Shown: positions 31,819 to 46,049 of the stretch, piece after piece
Layout of the letters: every line of letters begins with the position of its first letter
Position numbering within the stretch: the first letter of the stretch is position 1
Assembly (NCBI GenBank): GCA_032622095.1
Contig: CP136064.1
Location: 44,904,989-44,968,988 of the forward strand
Length of the DNA: 64,000 nucleotides
Origin: Siphonodentalium dalli
Taxonomy: Eukaryota; Mollusca; Scaphopoda; Gadilida; Siphonodentaliidae
Direction of reading: 5' to 3'
Program-made: the position numbers and the translations under genes
The notes under the pieces: model-generated
Told to the model about the DNA's origin: nothing
Database searches by the model: none
What the model saw: only the letters and a program-made list of their open reading frames with translations

Positions 31819-32315
31819 CACATAAAAAATCACCCTCCACCAGAAAAAGGTGGGGTGGGTCCGGGCTGGACCAAATTTTACTTTTGCCAAATAATTTGCC
31901 CTCTACTCCTTAACAGGGTCCGCATTGGACCAAATTTTACTTTTGCCAAATAATTTTGTTTTTGCCAAATTATGTTAGCATTTTCCAAAAGCTATCCCTG
32001 ATAGTATCATATAATTATGTTGTAAGAGTTTCCTGAAATGAATGGTAATGATTGACCAATATTTTTCAAATTGCTTGAGGAATTAAAAAGTGACTTGCCA
32101 AATGAAAATATTTTTTGCCAAATGTGAATTATTTTTGCCATTGGCAAATTTGGCAAGTGGCAGCGCTAACGCTGCTCCTTAATAAGTTAAGTCTAGCATT
32201 GGTTACCATAGTCCGTATTGGTGATCGTCTCTATCTCCCTTAATTGTATGATGGCTGGTAACAAAAATTTAACTGGCATAATGAAGCCGAACATCTGGTA
32301 ATGGTTTTCATGACC
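31819..32315. other. TTTTGCCAAAT-rich stretch, copy A
   Basis: The words TTTTGCCAAAT or GCCAAATAATTT recur about six times, twice within a ~60-bp direct repeat starting TGGACCAAATTTTACTTTTG. No gene. Confidence 0.6.
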
Positions 32316-32655
32316 TTAAAGGGGCACTGTACAATAAATCTGGCCATTTTTGGGACCAGCTCCTTTTATACTCAGCATAATATATGCAACAAATGAACGA
32401 ATTTGAGTCATTGATTAGTGCAAATACACTTATTTACGTATGAACAATACAAACAACATGGTAGATATAATGAAAATGAATTTATGACTTGAGTCATAAA
32501 TTCATTTTCATTATAATTACCATGTTATTTGCATCATGAGTGTATTTTGCACTAATCCATGGCTCCAAATTCATTCATTTGTTGTATATATTCTTTTGAG
32601 TATAAAAGGAGATGGTCTCAAAAATGGCTGGATTTAGGGTACAGTCCCCCTTTAA
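32316..32655. mobile_element. TTAA-bounded foldback MITE, copy A
   Basis: TTAA-AGGGGCACTGTACAATAAATC at the left; GATTTAGGGTACAGTCCCCC then TTAA at the right. A perfect central hairpin centres on ATTTATGACTTGAGTCATAAAT. Related to 16416-17006. Confidence 0.8.
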
Positions 32656-32757
32656 AGGGGGGTGTATCCATAGGGGCAAGGTAACTAATTTGCCAATTGC
32701 ACCTGCAAGTTTTGCTAGATAACTTGCAGGACAATGAAGGTGCAAGATAACAACTTG

Positions 32758-32869
32758 CAGGTACAAGATAATACAGCTAGCCTCACAGGTGCAAGATAAT
32801 ACAGCTAGCCTCACAGGTGCAAGATAATACAGCTAGCCTCACAGGTGCAAGATAATAAAGCTAGCGTCA
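32758..32869. repeat. 28-bp minisatellite, four units (copy A)
   Basis: Units run CAGGTGCAAGATAATACAGC then TAGCCTCA; the last unit has GCGTCA. A weaker unit follows. Confidence 0.9.
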
Positions 32870-33378
32870 CATGTGCGAGAAAATAACCTACAGGTACAAC
32901 TGGTAGTCCAAATTAATTTCTAAATTTTCTTGGAGCTAAACAGCCAACTTGAAAGCAGCATCCTAACCGACAAAACAGGCCCCTATTATATAATGATACA
33001 ATTTTATTGGAAATTGAACTGTATCACAGGGAACCCCTATTATATCATTTAAAAAGCCATTACTTATTTCCTTATCGCTCACTAGTTATGAATAGGAGCA
33101 TGCTTCCCAGGATCGCTTGGATTAATACTATTTCGAAAAGACGTGCATGACACCGTTCCAGACAATGCAAAATGATTGCTTTGTTCATTAAAGTTAAATT
33201 TTTGTCCAACTTCATTGCACTAACAAAAATAGACACAAAAACAAAGAAGCAAATTGGGGGACTATATTTTTGGTCACCAGCTGAGCAAAACAACCTTTAG
33301 TCTACATTCCAACTGAGATATACGTCATCAGCAATGTAAGCTATTATATTATGCATTGTGTTCCCGAAATAAAATATA

Positions 33379-34080
33379 TCTTGATGATATCGGGACCGTC
33401 TGGTCGGATTGAGTACCTTTAATCATACCCCCCTTTTTTTTTTAAAGGGAGTAACTGTTTTGCACCTGTCCGTCCGATGTCTGTTCATCTCATAACTTGA
33501 ACAGTAGTGCTCGGATCTCAATGAAATTAGGTATGGATGTTCACTACTATGAGGACATTAAATAGAGGGTTCCATCGTTTTGTACGGGTTTTCCATTCTA
33601 GAGTTATTCATCTTTGTTTATATGGAAATGTTGGCTTTTTGGTCCATCTGGTGTCTGTTCATGTCGTAACAGTTGTGCTGGGATCTCAATGAAATTTGGT
33701 ATGGATGTTCACTACTATGACGACATTCAATAGAGTTTTCCATTGTTTTGTTCGAGTTTCCGTTCTAGAGTTATTCATTTTTTGTTTATATGGAAATGTT
33801 GGTTTTTGGTCCATCAGGTGATAACTTGAACAGTAATGCTCGGATCTCAATGAAATTTGGTATGGATTTTCACCGCTATGAGGATATTTAATGGCGCATT
33901 CAACTGTTTTGTTTTGGTTTTTTGTTCTATAAATATTCATCTTTGTTTATATGAAAATGCTGATTTTTGAGTCCATCTGTCTGAGTATAGCAGTCATAAA
34001 TTATAGATATGCCCACAGGCGGTATGCCACAAGGGGGTATGCACCAGACGACGGTCCATCTCTTGCTGTTTGTTGAAAAG
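33379..34080. mobile_element. Tandem array element, ~161-168 bp monomers (copy A)
   Basis: GGATCTCAATGAAAT recurs at 33513, 33681 and 33842. Monomers also share TATGGATGTTCAC, GAGTTATTCAT and GTTTATATGGAAATG. The right flank ends GGGGGTATGCACCAGACGAC. The left flank (GGGACCGTCTGGTCGGATTG) recurs at about 34857. Confidence 0.75.
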
Positions 34081-34975
34081 TGTCATATAATGCCATACAG
34101 AAATATATAAATATAAACAAAGAACTTGATGAATATAGCATACCTACGTTGATCACAGTTGTATTAATATATTATCTATTTAAGTCAAAGGGACAAGTTT
34201 GTTTCCATTGAGTTGGAGTAGTAATACGTAATGGTATGTATCACTTACATTGCACAGTTCTGTTCATCTCTTGTTGAAATATGACTAGAATCCCAATGGT
34301 GTTTTCTTGGTGAAATTTTATATCACGTTCTGTAAAATCGGTTTTTGAGGGAATGGAAGGAGCTGGGGCCCACATAATGGCATATTTCATTGCTCCAATG
34401 AACAGTTAACATGACACATACAAAATATAGTCGCAATTCTCGACCAGTTCCAAGCATCAGAAACTGGTCGAGCAGATATTAGTGGAAAATAGTCATATTT
34501 TCCATTTCCGGCGGCCATTTTGGTGGCCATCTTAGATAGGAAATTCCAGTTTTGACTTAGAAAGGTGGCATTATGTATTAGCTTCACAATAATATTTACA
34601 TTTGTGTAAAATATATTTGATTCGAGTCGAGGAACCCACCCATCAAAAGCTCAGAGTCAGAGTGATCAGATATCGATTTTTGAAGTTTGTTATTTCTCAT
34701 GATGTGCAATTATTTGTGGCCAAGAAAACCGTTTTGGGAAATTTGATACCATAGTCGACAGTGGTAAGCATTATTTTGTTGCAATTAATCGATCATGATA
34801 ACTAAAGCGTATTTAAAGAAATGCTGTTGTTATATCATGATGATATGGGGACCGTCTAGTCGGATTGACTACCTTTTGTTGAAAAGTGTCATATAAGAGG
34901 CCCCCATCCCCCCTTTTCGTACGCCATATTCCATGCCCTGTTATGAGGTACGCCGTATTCCGGCACCTCTGTTAG
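34081..34975. other. Unassigned right end of duplicon, copy A
   Basis: No gene. A hairpin CTCGACCAGTT...AACTGGTCGAG lies near 34438-34475. A segment at 34083-34175 has a third, diverged copy at 49043-49129. Confidence 0.5.
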
Positions 34976-35836
34976 GGTGAGAGCTTTCCGATGAATGGCA
35001 ACAAGCCATATTTCCGACTAAATCCTGAAAAATTACCCATAATTCTGCTGTGGTTAAGGAGTCGATTATTTAGAGCATCTACTGTACATTAACATTTTGG
35101 AACTCATCATAAACTCATGTTTCTCTTTCAGGGACTAAATCCAGGATTAGCTATTGGAGAAATCAAGAAACTGATGATCGCTTATGATAAAAGCAAAGTG
35201 TCTTCTGCACACGCCTAACAATGAAGTCTGTTCTTCAAACGTAGCTGAGGGGACATCCCCTAACTCTCAAGCAAGAATTCAGTCCTTCATAATCTCCAAT
35301 GAGGGACCATGGGATTATGAGTTTATTTCACTCAGAAATGTGGGATTGATCTTTAAAATTTTTTATCTTCAGTTGGTTACCTAAAGCCACACAGAGTGTT
35401 ATAATCTCATCAAATTGTGAATTTGTTATGATTTGTGAATTAAAATAGGACTGAAAATGCATACTTCTACCTGCTTCGACCAGGGAATTAGATTCCTTAA
35501 ATTTGGGCCACAATGGACCGCGGATCTACCAGGCAGTAGAGGTCGGCCTGGTCATGGTTTTTAACTGATTAAAAATTTACCCAACAGACATGCAACAGAT
35601 TGAATGCGAATGTTGCACATGCTGGGTTTTGGGACCAATACTTGCATGCTTAAGAAATGTGGTAATTGACTTTGCGTGGCCGAACCTATGTGTGGCTTTA
35701 GAAGAAGAATATTGTCAGTGGTATTGCAACTACATCACCATCTGATCTTCATTGAATTCTATTAAATTGAAACCTCAAGTTCAAGTTAAAAAATTTACCC
35801 TTTCATGATGGAGCTGCACTGGTGCAGCATTGAAGA

Positions 35837-35915
35837 ACCTGTGCCAAAGCATTCTCTTATTTATGCGAGTCTCCCACAGGGAGGTAAATATATTAGAGAA
35901 TCCATTGGCACTGGG
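35837..35915. repeat. Degenerate hairpin, copy B
   Basis: Counterpart of 19858-19936. Confidence 0.7.
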
Positions 35916-36777
35916 TTTTTGCAAAATATCAGGAAGCTTCAGTCTCGAAAGGGTTAAATCATCTCTCAATTCAATATAAAAGAGAATCAAATGATGATCT
36001 CGGTCTTTATTTTGTATGGCTTTTGGTTCCAATAGTTTTGCTGTATATATGCCACTAATCATGCAATGATATAGAGGCATTTAAGTTTATCGCCACAACG
36101 GTAGCCTGATATATATTTATGGTGCACATCGCTGATATTGTGAACTAACTAGTTTATTTGTTAAGATATCTTATGTAAGTTATTTCTCAATGTAATGTAG
36201 CACATCACATATGTTTAGATTGATTTAAAATACAAGGTATGGAAAAACTTATATGTGTTTCGTTATTTGTAGTGAGTTTTAACTTCCCATTCATTTCCTA
36301 GCCGTGACAAATGAGGACAACCTAATATTTGGTCGAGTTTCCTCCCAGATTCTTCACCAGGTGGCTATTTCGCAACGTAAGCATCGGGGGCGAGATTTAA
36401 CTGGAATCGCATTGTATTTTCGATGTGATTTCCAATTTCTGCAAACCAATTTACAATGAAAAAACATGTATTGGTAGAGAATGCTATACAAAATTTACCC
36501 AGTGCTGCAAAATGCTATGCAAATTTAAAACATTAAATCAAGCCCTGGTAAGCGCCATAACTTTAACAAACGAAATCCGATTTTCAAACAAATTTGAATC
36601 ATGACTTCTACTTATGAATCTCTTGGATGACTTTGAAAACCAGTCCTATTTTTAAATTCTATTAATTTTGCTCTCTATCATGCATCTCAATTCAAATTTC
36701 ACCTGCAGTCTGTTAATCAAGCATAGGCTAGCACAGTGAGACCACTTGGGAGTAACATGCAGAATTCTTCAGTTTTT

Positions 36778-39089
36778 AGCTCAACTTTACTTGTAAAGCT
36801 ATTGCCATGGCTTGGTATCTGTCATTCAGGTGTATGTGGCGACGTCCATCAACAATTTCCATTAGCACCGGCTACAGGTCGTACATTTGGTTGGTTCAGT
36901 ATGAAATTTGTTATGGCTGTTGACATTCAACTGTAGATGGGAACGAGTCATTTTGTGGTCATTCAGCCAAAAATCATGGCTGCCGATGGCCATTTTGGAT
37001 GACAAAATTCAATCCATTAGCTACAGGCCGTACTGTTTGTCTGATCATTATGAAATTTGTCATTGATGTTAATATTGACATGTAGATGGGAACGAGTCAT
37101 TTTGGGGTATTTGGCAAGAAAACATGGCCGCCAGTGGCCATCTGTGATCTCAAAATCCAATCCAGTAGCACGGGCTACAGGCCGGAGTGTTCGTCTGATC
37201 ATGTTGTGGATGTTAATATTTACATATAGATGGGAACGAGTCATTTTGGGGTCATTCGGCCACTGGCAGCCACCTTGGATTTTACTCTTTGCATGACTAA
37301 TTCCTTTGGCATGGACCATAGGTTGTAACTTTTGTCGGATTATCCTGAAATTGGTCATGGATGGGAACGAGTCATTTTGTCGGCCAAAAAACATGGCTGC
37401 TGGCAGCCATCTTTGATTTTACTCTTTGCATGGCTAAATCTTTTGGCATGGGTTACAGGTCGTACCTTTGCTCGGATCATTATGTAATTTGTCATGGCTG
37501 TTGACATTGACATGTAGATGGGAATGAGTCATTTTGGGGTCATTCGGCATAAAAACATGACTGCCAGTGGCCATCTTGGATCTCAAAAATAAATTCGTCA
37601 ATGTTCGTCTGGTCATCATGAAATTAGTCGTGGATGTTAATATTGACATCTAGATCATTTTAGGGTCATTTGGTCATAAAACATGGCTGCCGACAGCCTT
37701 CTTGGATTTTACTCTTTGCATGACTAAATCCTTTGGCATGGGCTACAGGTCGTACCTTTCATCGGATCATCATGAGATTTGTCATGGATATTAACATTGA
37801 CATGTAGATGGGAACGAGTCATTTTGGGGTCATTCAGCCATAAATCATGGCCGCGGGCAGCCATCTTGGATTTTACTCATTGCATGACTGAATCCTTGGG
37901 CACAACCTATAGACCACATCCCTCATCTGATCATCACCAAATTTCATATTGATCATCGGGGTGACCTCTAGATGGGAGCCATCAAAGATTTTACAAATTT
38001 GAAAAACATAGCCACCAGTGGCCATCTTGGATTTTACTCTTTGTATGGTTAAATCCTTTGGTACACCCTACAGACGACACCCTACCTGTGGCCATCTTGG
38101 ATTTTACTCTGTGTGGCTAAATCCTTTGGTACACCATACAGATGACACCCTACTCGTCCGATTGTCACTAAACTTCATATGGATCATTGGGATGACCACT
38201 AGTTGGCTTGTTGCCATTCATCGGAAAGCTCTCACTGAGCAGCAATTTTGGATTTGCTCTTTGCATGACTCAATAATTTGGCATGGGCTACAGGTCGTAC
38301 CTTTCATCGGATCATCATGAAATTTGTCATGGATGTTAACATTGACATGTTGATGGGAACGAGTCATTTTGTGGTCATTCAGCCATAAAACATGGCTGTG
38401 GGCAGCCATCTTGGATTTTACTCATTGCATGACTGAATCCTTGGGCACAACCTATGTACCACATCCCTCATCTGATCATCACCAAACTTCATATTGATCA
38501 TCGGGGTTACCTCTAGATGGGAGTCCTCAAAGGTTTTACAAATTTGAAAAACATAGCCACCAGTGGCCATCTTGGATTTGACTCTTTGTATGGCTAAATC
38601 CTTTGGTACACCCTACAGACGACACCCTACTTGTGGCCATTTGGATTTGACTCTGTGGCTAAATCCTTTGGTACACCATACAGATGACACCCTACTTGTC
38701 CGATCGTCACTAAACTTCACATGGATCATTGGGATGACCACTAGTTGGCTTGTTGCCATTCATCGGAAAGCTCACTGAGCAGCAATTTTGGATTTACTCT
38801 TTGCATGACTAAATCCTTTTGCACACCCTACAGTCCACTTGCTCATCTGATTGTCACCAAACTTGATATTGATCTACTAGATGGGAGTATCAAATGTAAT
38901 TGAATTTCATTGGAAAACATGGCAGTCAGTGGCCATCTTGGATTTGACTTAATATATATATCTCTTCATATTGATATCTAGTATAAGACATTCAACTTTC
39001 CGCATTGCTAATCGCTCCATTGACTGTAACACATGAAATTATCCCCTCTCCAAGTTGAGCTAAAGTGTCATTGACACTTTCATTTTTCG
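36778..39089. mobile_element. Array-bearing element I, copy B
   Basis: Counterpart of 20799-23110, with the same monomers and the same 545-bp higher-order repeat. Confidence 0.7.
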
Positions 39090-39225
39090 TGAGCACAGAT
39101 GAGTATATCTAATATGTGTGATGTCTTCTATGTAGGCATATATTCACACATGGCAATTGTTTCAAATTTAAACTCATTAATTAACAAATGTTGTTATCCC
39201 TCACACTTGTTTAGTGTGAGTGTCT

Positions 39226-39341
39226 TGCAGAATGAGGTCCCCAGAGGGTGAATTTAGTGACACTATCCCGCATAGCAGGCTAGCATCACTAAATTCACCC
39301 TCTGGGGACAGAGACGGGGGTGTTTGGGGGGGGGGTGTCTC

Positions 39342-39373
<32 letters not shown>

Positions 39374-40266
39374 TTTGGTCAAAATTTCAACAGTTGCAAA
39401 CTTCATACCTGACACAACATTAGTTGGAAATTTCACGCCAACCGTAGGTTGAAAATGTTCTTGTAGTTTGATTTTCAAACTATATATTGGGAGGAATTTA
39501 TTGTTTTTGGACCAATATTTGCATATTTTCCTTCTTTTGGTAAAACTATTGGACTGAAATGGCCATCAGTTGGAAATTTTCCAACCTTAGGGGGTGTCAG
39601 GTTGGAAATTTCCAACACTTGGAAAGCTTGTGTCCTGGTCCCTCCCCCGTGACCAGTCAAAAACTGCTAGTTTATTTAAGAAAACAATATTGTCCTACAT
39701 TTGGTCAAAATTGTCACTGGAATTGTCATCAGTTGGAAATTTCCAACCTAAGTCGCGTTGTCAGGTTTGAAAATTCCAACTCTATGAATGCTTGAGGCTA
39801 GTCTAGATGCTGGGATTTTGCGATTTTCTTGTTCAGATTTCAAAATTTTCGCACACCGGGCCGAACAACCATGGTCGGCCCAGTGTGTCCTGGTCTATTG
39901 CCCGTAGTTGTGTGCATTTGTCTGGAGTTAGACCACTACTGTAGATGTTAGGATTTGTGAAATGTTCAGGTTGAAATATATGAATATTATCATACCGGGT
40001 AGATTGAACCATGGTTTATAAATAGGCTATTAGGCTTGTGAACACTTAGGTGCAAGGAGGGAATGAAATTATGAAAACATTTGGTCCGATTCAATGAGTG
40101 TTTTGGTTTGATTCAAGTGGAGGGGGGTGCAAATGGAATTATGCAAAATCTTGTCTCTTGTTTGATTCAGGGGGGGGGGGGGGGGGGTGCAGTTGGAATT
40201 ACCAAGGTAGACACCTCCCTAAAGGAGACCCTCTAGCCATGTCCCTGTCTGGGGACCTCATTCTGC
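39226..40266. mobile_element. TGCAGAATGAGGTCCCC-bounded element, copy B
   Basis: Counterpart of 23247-24284. The C-run is shorter and the second G-run (about 40171-40187) longer than in copy A. Confidence 0.55.
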
Positions 40267-40452
40267 TTAGGCCTCATCTTCTTTGGAAAGTTTCTTTATT
40301 AAAAAATTTCTACAGAAACTTCTTCACATAGATTCTATTTCTTTTTTTAGACGACAAATTGCATAATCGATGTTCCCAATGGGTGTACATCACAATATTC
40401 GCATTTGGGAATTTCAATCTTGAGTCTATGTCTCCCATAGCAGATGAGGCCA

Positions 40453-40547
40453 TGCAGAATGAGGTCCCCAGGGGGTGAATGTGGTGATACTAGCCCGCTA
40501 AGCGGGATAGCATTACTAAATTCGCCTCCTGGGGACCTCATTCTGCA
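40453..40547. mobile_element. Small foldback element, copy B
   Basis: Counterpart of 24471-24565 with two substitutions. Confidence 0.75.
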
Positions 40548-40638
40548 AATGATAGGCACACTAAACTCAGGCTTGATTAAACTGGGTTCTGTCCATCCAT
40601 AACAATTTTTTTGCTCTCTATCTCAGTCATAGATCATT

Positions 40639-42549
40639 AGCTCAACTTTACTTTGTAAAGTTTGAGCTATTGCCATGGCTTTGTCGTCCGTCGTTCGTGT
40701 GTGCGTGTGTACGTAAGGCGTCAACAATGCAGGCTACAGGTCGTACCTTTAGTCGGATCATTATGAAATTTGTCATAGCTGTTAACATCAACATTTAGAC
40801 CAGAATGTTTAATTTTGGGGTCAAATGGAAAAAAAACATGGCCGCCATGGCCATCTTGGATTTCAAAATTCAATCCATTAGCACGGGCTACAGGCCGTAC
40901 TGTTTGTCTGATCATCATGAAATTTGTCATGGATGTTAATATTGACATGTAGATGGGAACGAGTAATTTTGGGGTCATTCGGCCCAAAAACATGGCCGCC
41001 AGCATGCAGCCATCTTGTATTTTACTCTTTGTATGACTAAATCCTTTAGCACGGACTACAGGTCGTACCTTTAGTCTGATAAAATTTGTCATGACTGTTG
41101 AAATTGGAATGTAGATGGGAACGAGTCATTTTGGGGTCATTCGGACAAAAAACGTACTGTTCGTCTGATCGTCATGAAATTTGTCATAGATGATAATATT
41201 GACATGTAGATGGGAACGAGTAATTTTGGGGTCATTCGGCCAAAAAACATGGCCGCCAGCAGCCATCTTGGATTTTACTCTTTGAATGACTAAATTCTTT
41301 AGCACGGGGTACAGGTCGTACCTTTAGTCTGATCATCATAAAATTTGTCATGGATATTAACAATGACATGTAGATGGGAACGAGTCATTTTGGGGTTATT
41401 CGGCCAAAAAACATGGTCGCCAGTAGCCATCTTGGATTTTACTCTTTGTATGACTAAATCCTTTAGCACGGGCTACAGGTCCTACTTTTAGTCTGATCAT
41501 CATAAAATTTGTCAAGAATTTTAATAATGATATGTAGATGGGAACGAGTCATTTTGGGGTCATTCGGACAAAAAACATGGCCGCCAGTGGCCATCTTTGA
41601 TTTCAAAATTCAATCCATTATCACGGGCCACAGGTCGTACTGTTTATCTGATCATCATGAAATTTGTCATGGATGTTAATATTGACATGTAGATGGGAAC
41701 GAGTCATTTTGGGGTCATTCGGCCCAAAAACATGGCCACCAGCAGCCATCTTGAATTTTACTCTTTGTATGACTAAATCCTTTAGCACGGGCTACAGGTC
41801 GTACCTTTAGTCTGATCATCATAAAATTTGTCATGGATGTTAACAATGACATGTAGATGGGAACGAGTCATTTTGGGGTCATTCGGACAAAAAACATGGC
41901 CGCCAGTGGCCATCTTTGTTTTCAAAATTCAATTCATTAGCACAGGCCACAGGTCGCCTTGTTCGTCTGATCATCATGAAATTTGTCATGGATGTTAATA
42001 TTGTCATGTAGATGGGAACGATTTATTTTGGGGTCATTCGGCCAAAAAACATGGCCGCCAGCAGCCATCTTGGATTTTACTCTTTGTATGACTAAATCAA
42101 TTAGCACGGGCTACAGGTCGTAATTTTAGTCTGATCATCATATAATTTGTCATGGATGTTAACAATGACATGTAGATGGGAACGAGTCATTTTGGGGTCA
42201 TGCAGCCATCTTGAATTTTACTCTTTGTATGACTAAATCCTTTAGCACGGGCTACAGGTCATACCTTTAGTCTGATCATCATGAAATTTTTCATGGCTGT
42301 TGAAATTGGAATGTAGTTGGGAACGAGCCAAAAAACATGGCCGTCAGCAGCCATCTTGGATTTTACTCTTTGTATGACTAATTTTTTTAAGCTACAGGTC
42401 GTACCTTTAGTTTGATAATCATAAAATTTGTCATGGATGTCAATAATGACACGTAGATGGGAACGAGTCATTCGGTCAAAAAACATGGCCGCCAGCTACC
42501 ATCTTGGATTTTACTCTGTGTATGACTAAATCCTTTACTGCTCATTTTT
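40639..42549. mobile_element. Array-bearing element II, copy B
   Basis: Counterpart of 24657-26567, with the same order of monomer types. Confidence 0.8.
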
Positions 42550-43174
42550 AGCTCAACTTTATTTTGTAAAGTTTGAGCTATTGCCATGGCTTTGTCGTCC
42601 GTCGTCCGTGTGTACGTAAGGCGTCAACAATGCAGGCTACAGGTCGTACCTTTGGTCGGATCATTATGAAATTTGTCATAGCTGTTGACATCAACATTTA
42701 GACCAGAATGATTAATTTTGGGGTCATTCGCCTTACTTTTCGACTTATTTTTTACTTAGAAAATTATGTCTGACTTAATAATTTTAACAAATATGAACCG
42801 ATTTCAATAATTTTTGGTATACATGCTTCTCACAACACCCTCTCTACATGATGCGGCTCAGGGTTGGCTCGGACTGTTTTTCCTAACATTACACTTCATT
42901 TTCGACTTATTTTGGGAATTGTTTTTGTGGATGCTATCAAGTTAGGATATTTTCCGGAAGTTTCTTTGAATATGGGTTCGGAACAATGATTTTACCACAG
43001 TTTTGGGTCCGTCCGTCTTTATTTCTGTACAAGCTTCTTGCGACACCATATCGATATTATTAATCCAAATTTTTCTTTAAAATTAAAAATCTTTTTTGTT
43101 GGTTTTACGGATAATGCGGGTTGAATTTGCCACGGTGGGGGTATGCTAGCACGCGAGTGCACACCTCTTGTTTT
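42550..43174. mobile_element. Array-family head with different tail, copy B
   Basis: Counterpart of 26568-27192. Confidence 0.45.
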
Positions 43175-44022
43175 TATATCAGATTAAATAACTATATGCA
43201 AAACTAAGTTTCCTGTACATTTTCTGACTATTATTAGATAAGGAAGCTATCATGATCCATGCTTGCAATATGCACAAAAAATAAAAAATTAAGTCCTCCC
43301 TCCCTCATTGATTAAAGAAAATATTTTCTGAGACTAATTAAATATATATATTTTTTGGCATTAATTATCTGGAAATGATGCTTTTCTGTCCATCCATGTA
43401 GATTTCTCTGCCATGGTTTATCAGATATCAAAGAAATTTGTTATGGAGGTCTGCCATCAGAAATGCTTCCAACCGAGTAACCAATGATGTTCAGTCGTTC
43501 ACAATTTCTGTTTTAGAATTATCATTCACTGTTTATCTGGAAATTGTTTTCTCAATCTGGAAATGGTTTTCTCAGATATCTCAGCTTATATGATCTCAAT
43601 GAATGGGCCTTCCATGAAATGTCAAATGGTAATGTTTGCATTTCAACTTTTATTTGCTTTAAAATTTTGGTTCCGTTCTACTCGTGTTTCAATTTGGCAC
43701 TGCAGGGGTATGCCAGCACCCTTTGTGCAACCTTTTGTTGACAATAATTCCATGAATTATAATCAATTGAGCAGGGATTTTACCTCTGATTTGTCCAGCC
43801 ATACCTGTCAATGGTTGACAGAAATTGTCCTTAATTTTTTATATTGAGAATTTCCCTTTGTACATAACCATTTCCACCAAAGTTATAATGAAAACGAATT
43901 TATGACTGGAGTCATAAATTCATTTTCATTATAATTACCATGTTGTTTGCATCATTCATAGAGCACACAAGTGTATTTTGCACTAAAATCCATGGCTCAA
44001 ATTAATTCATTTGTTGCATGTT

Positions 44023-44237
44023 CAGTTATGCTCTAAATAATCGACTCCTTAACCACAGAAGAATTATGGGTAAAAAAATTCAGGATATAGTTGGAAATTT
44101 GGCTTGTTGCCATTCATCGGAAAGCTCTCCCCGAGAGCTTTCCGATGAATGGCAACAAGCCATATTTCCGACTAAATCCTGAAAATTTACCCATAGTTCT
44201 GCTGTGGTTAAGGAGTCGATTACTTAGAGCATTACTG
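44023..44237. mobile_element. Foldback MITE (family F), copy B
   Basis: Counterpart of 28041-28255. Confidence 0.75.
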
Positions 44238-44532
44238 GTCGGATTTAGTGCACAGTCCCCCCCTTGATGAATATGTCACTGTCACCACCTACCCCCTGAA
44301 TCCTAAATACCTAACAGAGACGGGTAATCCTCTAGGCCAATTAAGAAAATATGGTATGCAAAACATAGTAATTTGACACTATTATAATGTCCATAACTTC
44401 AATATATCAAGACGTTTTTTAGGCTGAATTGTATTAATATTTGTCATTTGGGCAAAACAAAATTCAACATTTGAACAATTTGATGCTTTTAACACTTCCA
44501 TGACTGGAGCTTCCTGAAATTTTGCAAAAACT

Positions 44533-44688
44533 CTGTGCCAATGCATTCTCTTATATATGCGAGTCTCACATGGAGCCTCGCATATATAAGAGAAACATTG
44601 GCCTAACAATTGTAAGCCAGTGGATTCTCTTATATATGTGAGGCTCCCTGTGTGAGAGTCGCATATATAAGAGAATGCACTGGCACAG
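44533..44688. repeat. Double-hairpin element, copy 3 (copy B)
   Basis: Counterpart of 28551-28706, unchanged. Confidence 0.9.
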
Positions 44689-44726
44689 TATATGTAATGC
44701 TGAAATTCGAAAATGCGAAATTCATT

Positions 44727-45462
44727 CAAAAACATGGCCGCCAGCAGCGATCTTGGATATCAGGCCGCATTTTTGGAGAATTGTTTTGAAAATTTACAGG
44801 CATGTTTATGATTACCTCTAGATGGGAGTTATTAAATTTGAACGATTTTCAATGAAAAACATGACCGTGACAGCCATTTTGGATTTTACTCTGTGCATGA
44901 CTAAATCCTTTGGAAACACACAGATCACATCCCTCATCCGATCATCACCAAACTTCATGGATCAGGGTTTTTCATCTAAATGGGAGCCATTGATTTTATT
45001 CGAAATTCATTAAAAAACATGGACTGCCATCAACCATCTTGGATTTCAAATTTGAATCCATCGGCACACCCTGCAGGCTGCATTTATTATTGGAGAATTG
45101 TTTTGAAATAACAATTTTTATGAAAAAGTGGCCGCAGGCAGCCATCTTGTATTTTACACTTTGCATGGCTAAATCCTTCACCACATCCCTCATCTGATAC
45201 TTCATATGGATCTTCTGGGTGACCACTAGATGGGATTAAATTTGTCAAAAAATATGGCCCCAAGTGGCCATCTTGATTTCACATTTGAATCCGTTCGTAC
45301 ACATTGGAGCCAACATTTATTGGAGAATTTTTTTTTTAATTTACAGGCATATTCAAGGTCACTTCTAGATAGGAGCTCTCCACATTCCTCATCGCTCCAG
45401 TAACTGTAACATTTAACTTTAGCCTCTCTCCAAATTGAGCTTCAGTGTTATTGACACTTTCG
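44727..45462. mobile_element. Array-family element III, copy B
   Basis: Counterpart of 28745-29480. Confidence 0.65.
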
Positions 45463-45547
45463 TTGATGAATCCTGAGTATTGGTTAAATTGGCCATATAT
45501 ATGAATCATATATGAATATCAGCTATTAAACACGGGGTGTGGATCTG

Positions 45548-45552
45548 CATAC
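45548..45552. other. Empty LINE target site
   Basis: A single CATAC joins the two flanks that in copy A are separated by the LINE. Confidence 0.95.
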
Positions 45553-46049
45553 CACATAAAAAATCACCCTCCACCAGAAAAAGGTGGGGTGGGTCCGGGC
45601 TGGACCAAATTTTACTTTTGCCAAATAATTTGCCCTCTACTCCTTAACAGGGTCCGCATTGGACCAAATTTTACTTTTGCCAAATAATTTTGTTTTTGCC
45701 AAATTATGTTAGCATTTTCCAAAAGCTATCCCTGATAGTATCATATAATTATGTTGTAAGAGTTTCCTGAAATGAATGGTAATGATTGACCAATATTTTT
45801 CAAATTGCTTGAGGAATTAAAAAGTGACTTGCCAAATGAAAATATTTTTTGCCAAATGTGAATTATTTTTGCCATTGGCAAATTTGGCAAGTGGCAGCGC
45901 TAACGCTGCTCCTTAATAAGTTAAGTCTAGCATTGGTTACCATAGTCCGTATTGGTGATCGTCTCTATCTCCCTTAATTGTATGATGGCTGGTAACAAAA
46001 ATTTAACTGGCATAATGAAGCCGAACATCTGGTAATGGTTTTCATGACC

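Larger units (their letters stand above)
18997..34975. repeat. Tandem duplicon, copy A (with LINE insertion)
   Basis: This stretch is repeated almost base for base immediately downstream (34976-48711). The offset is 15979 at the left, drifts by a few bases at homopolymers, and falls to 13734 after 31818, because the LINE is present only here. Substitutions appear as scattered single bases, a handful per several kilobases. Confidence 0.95.
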
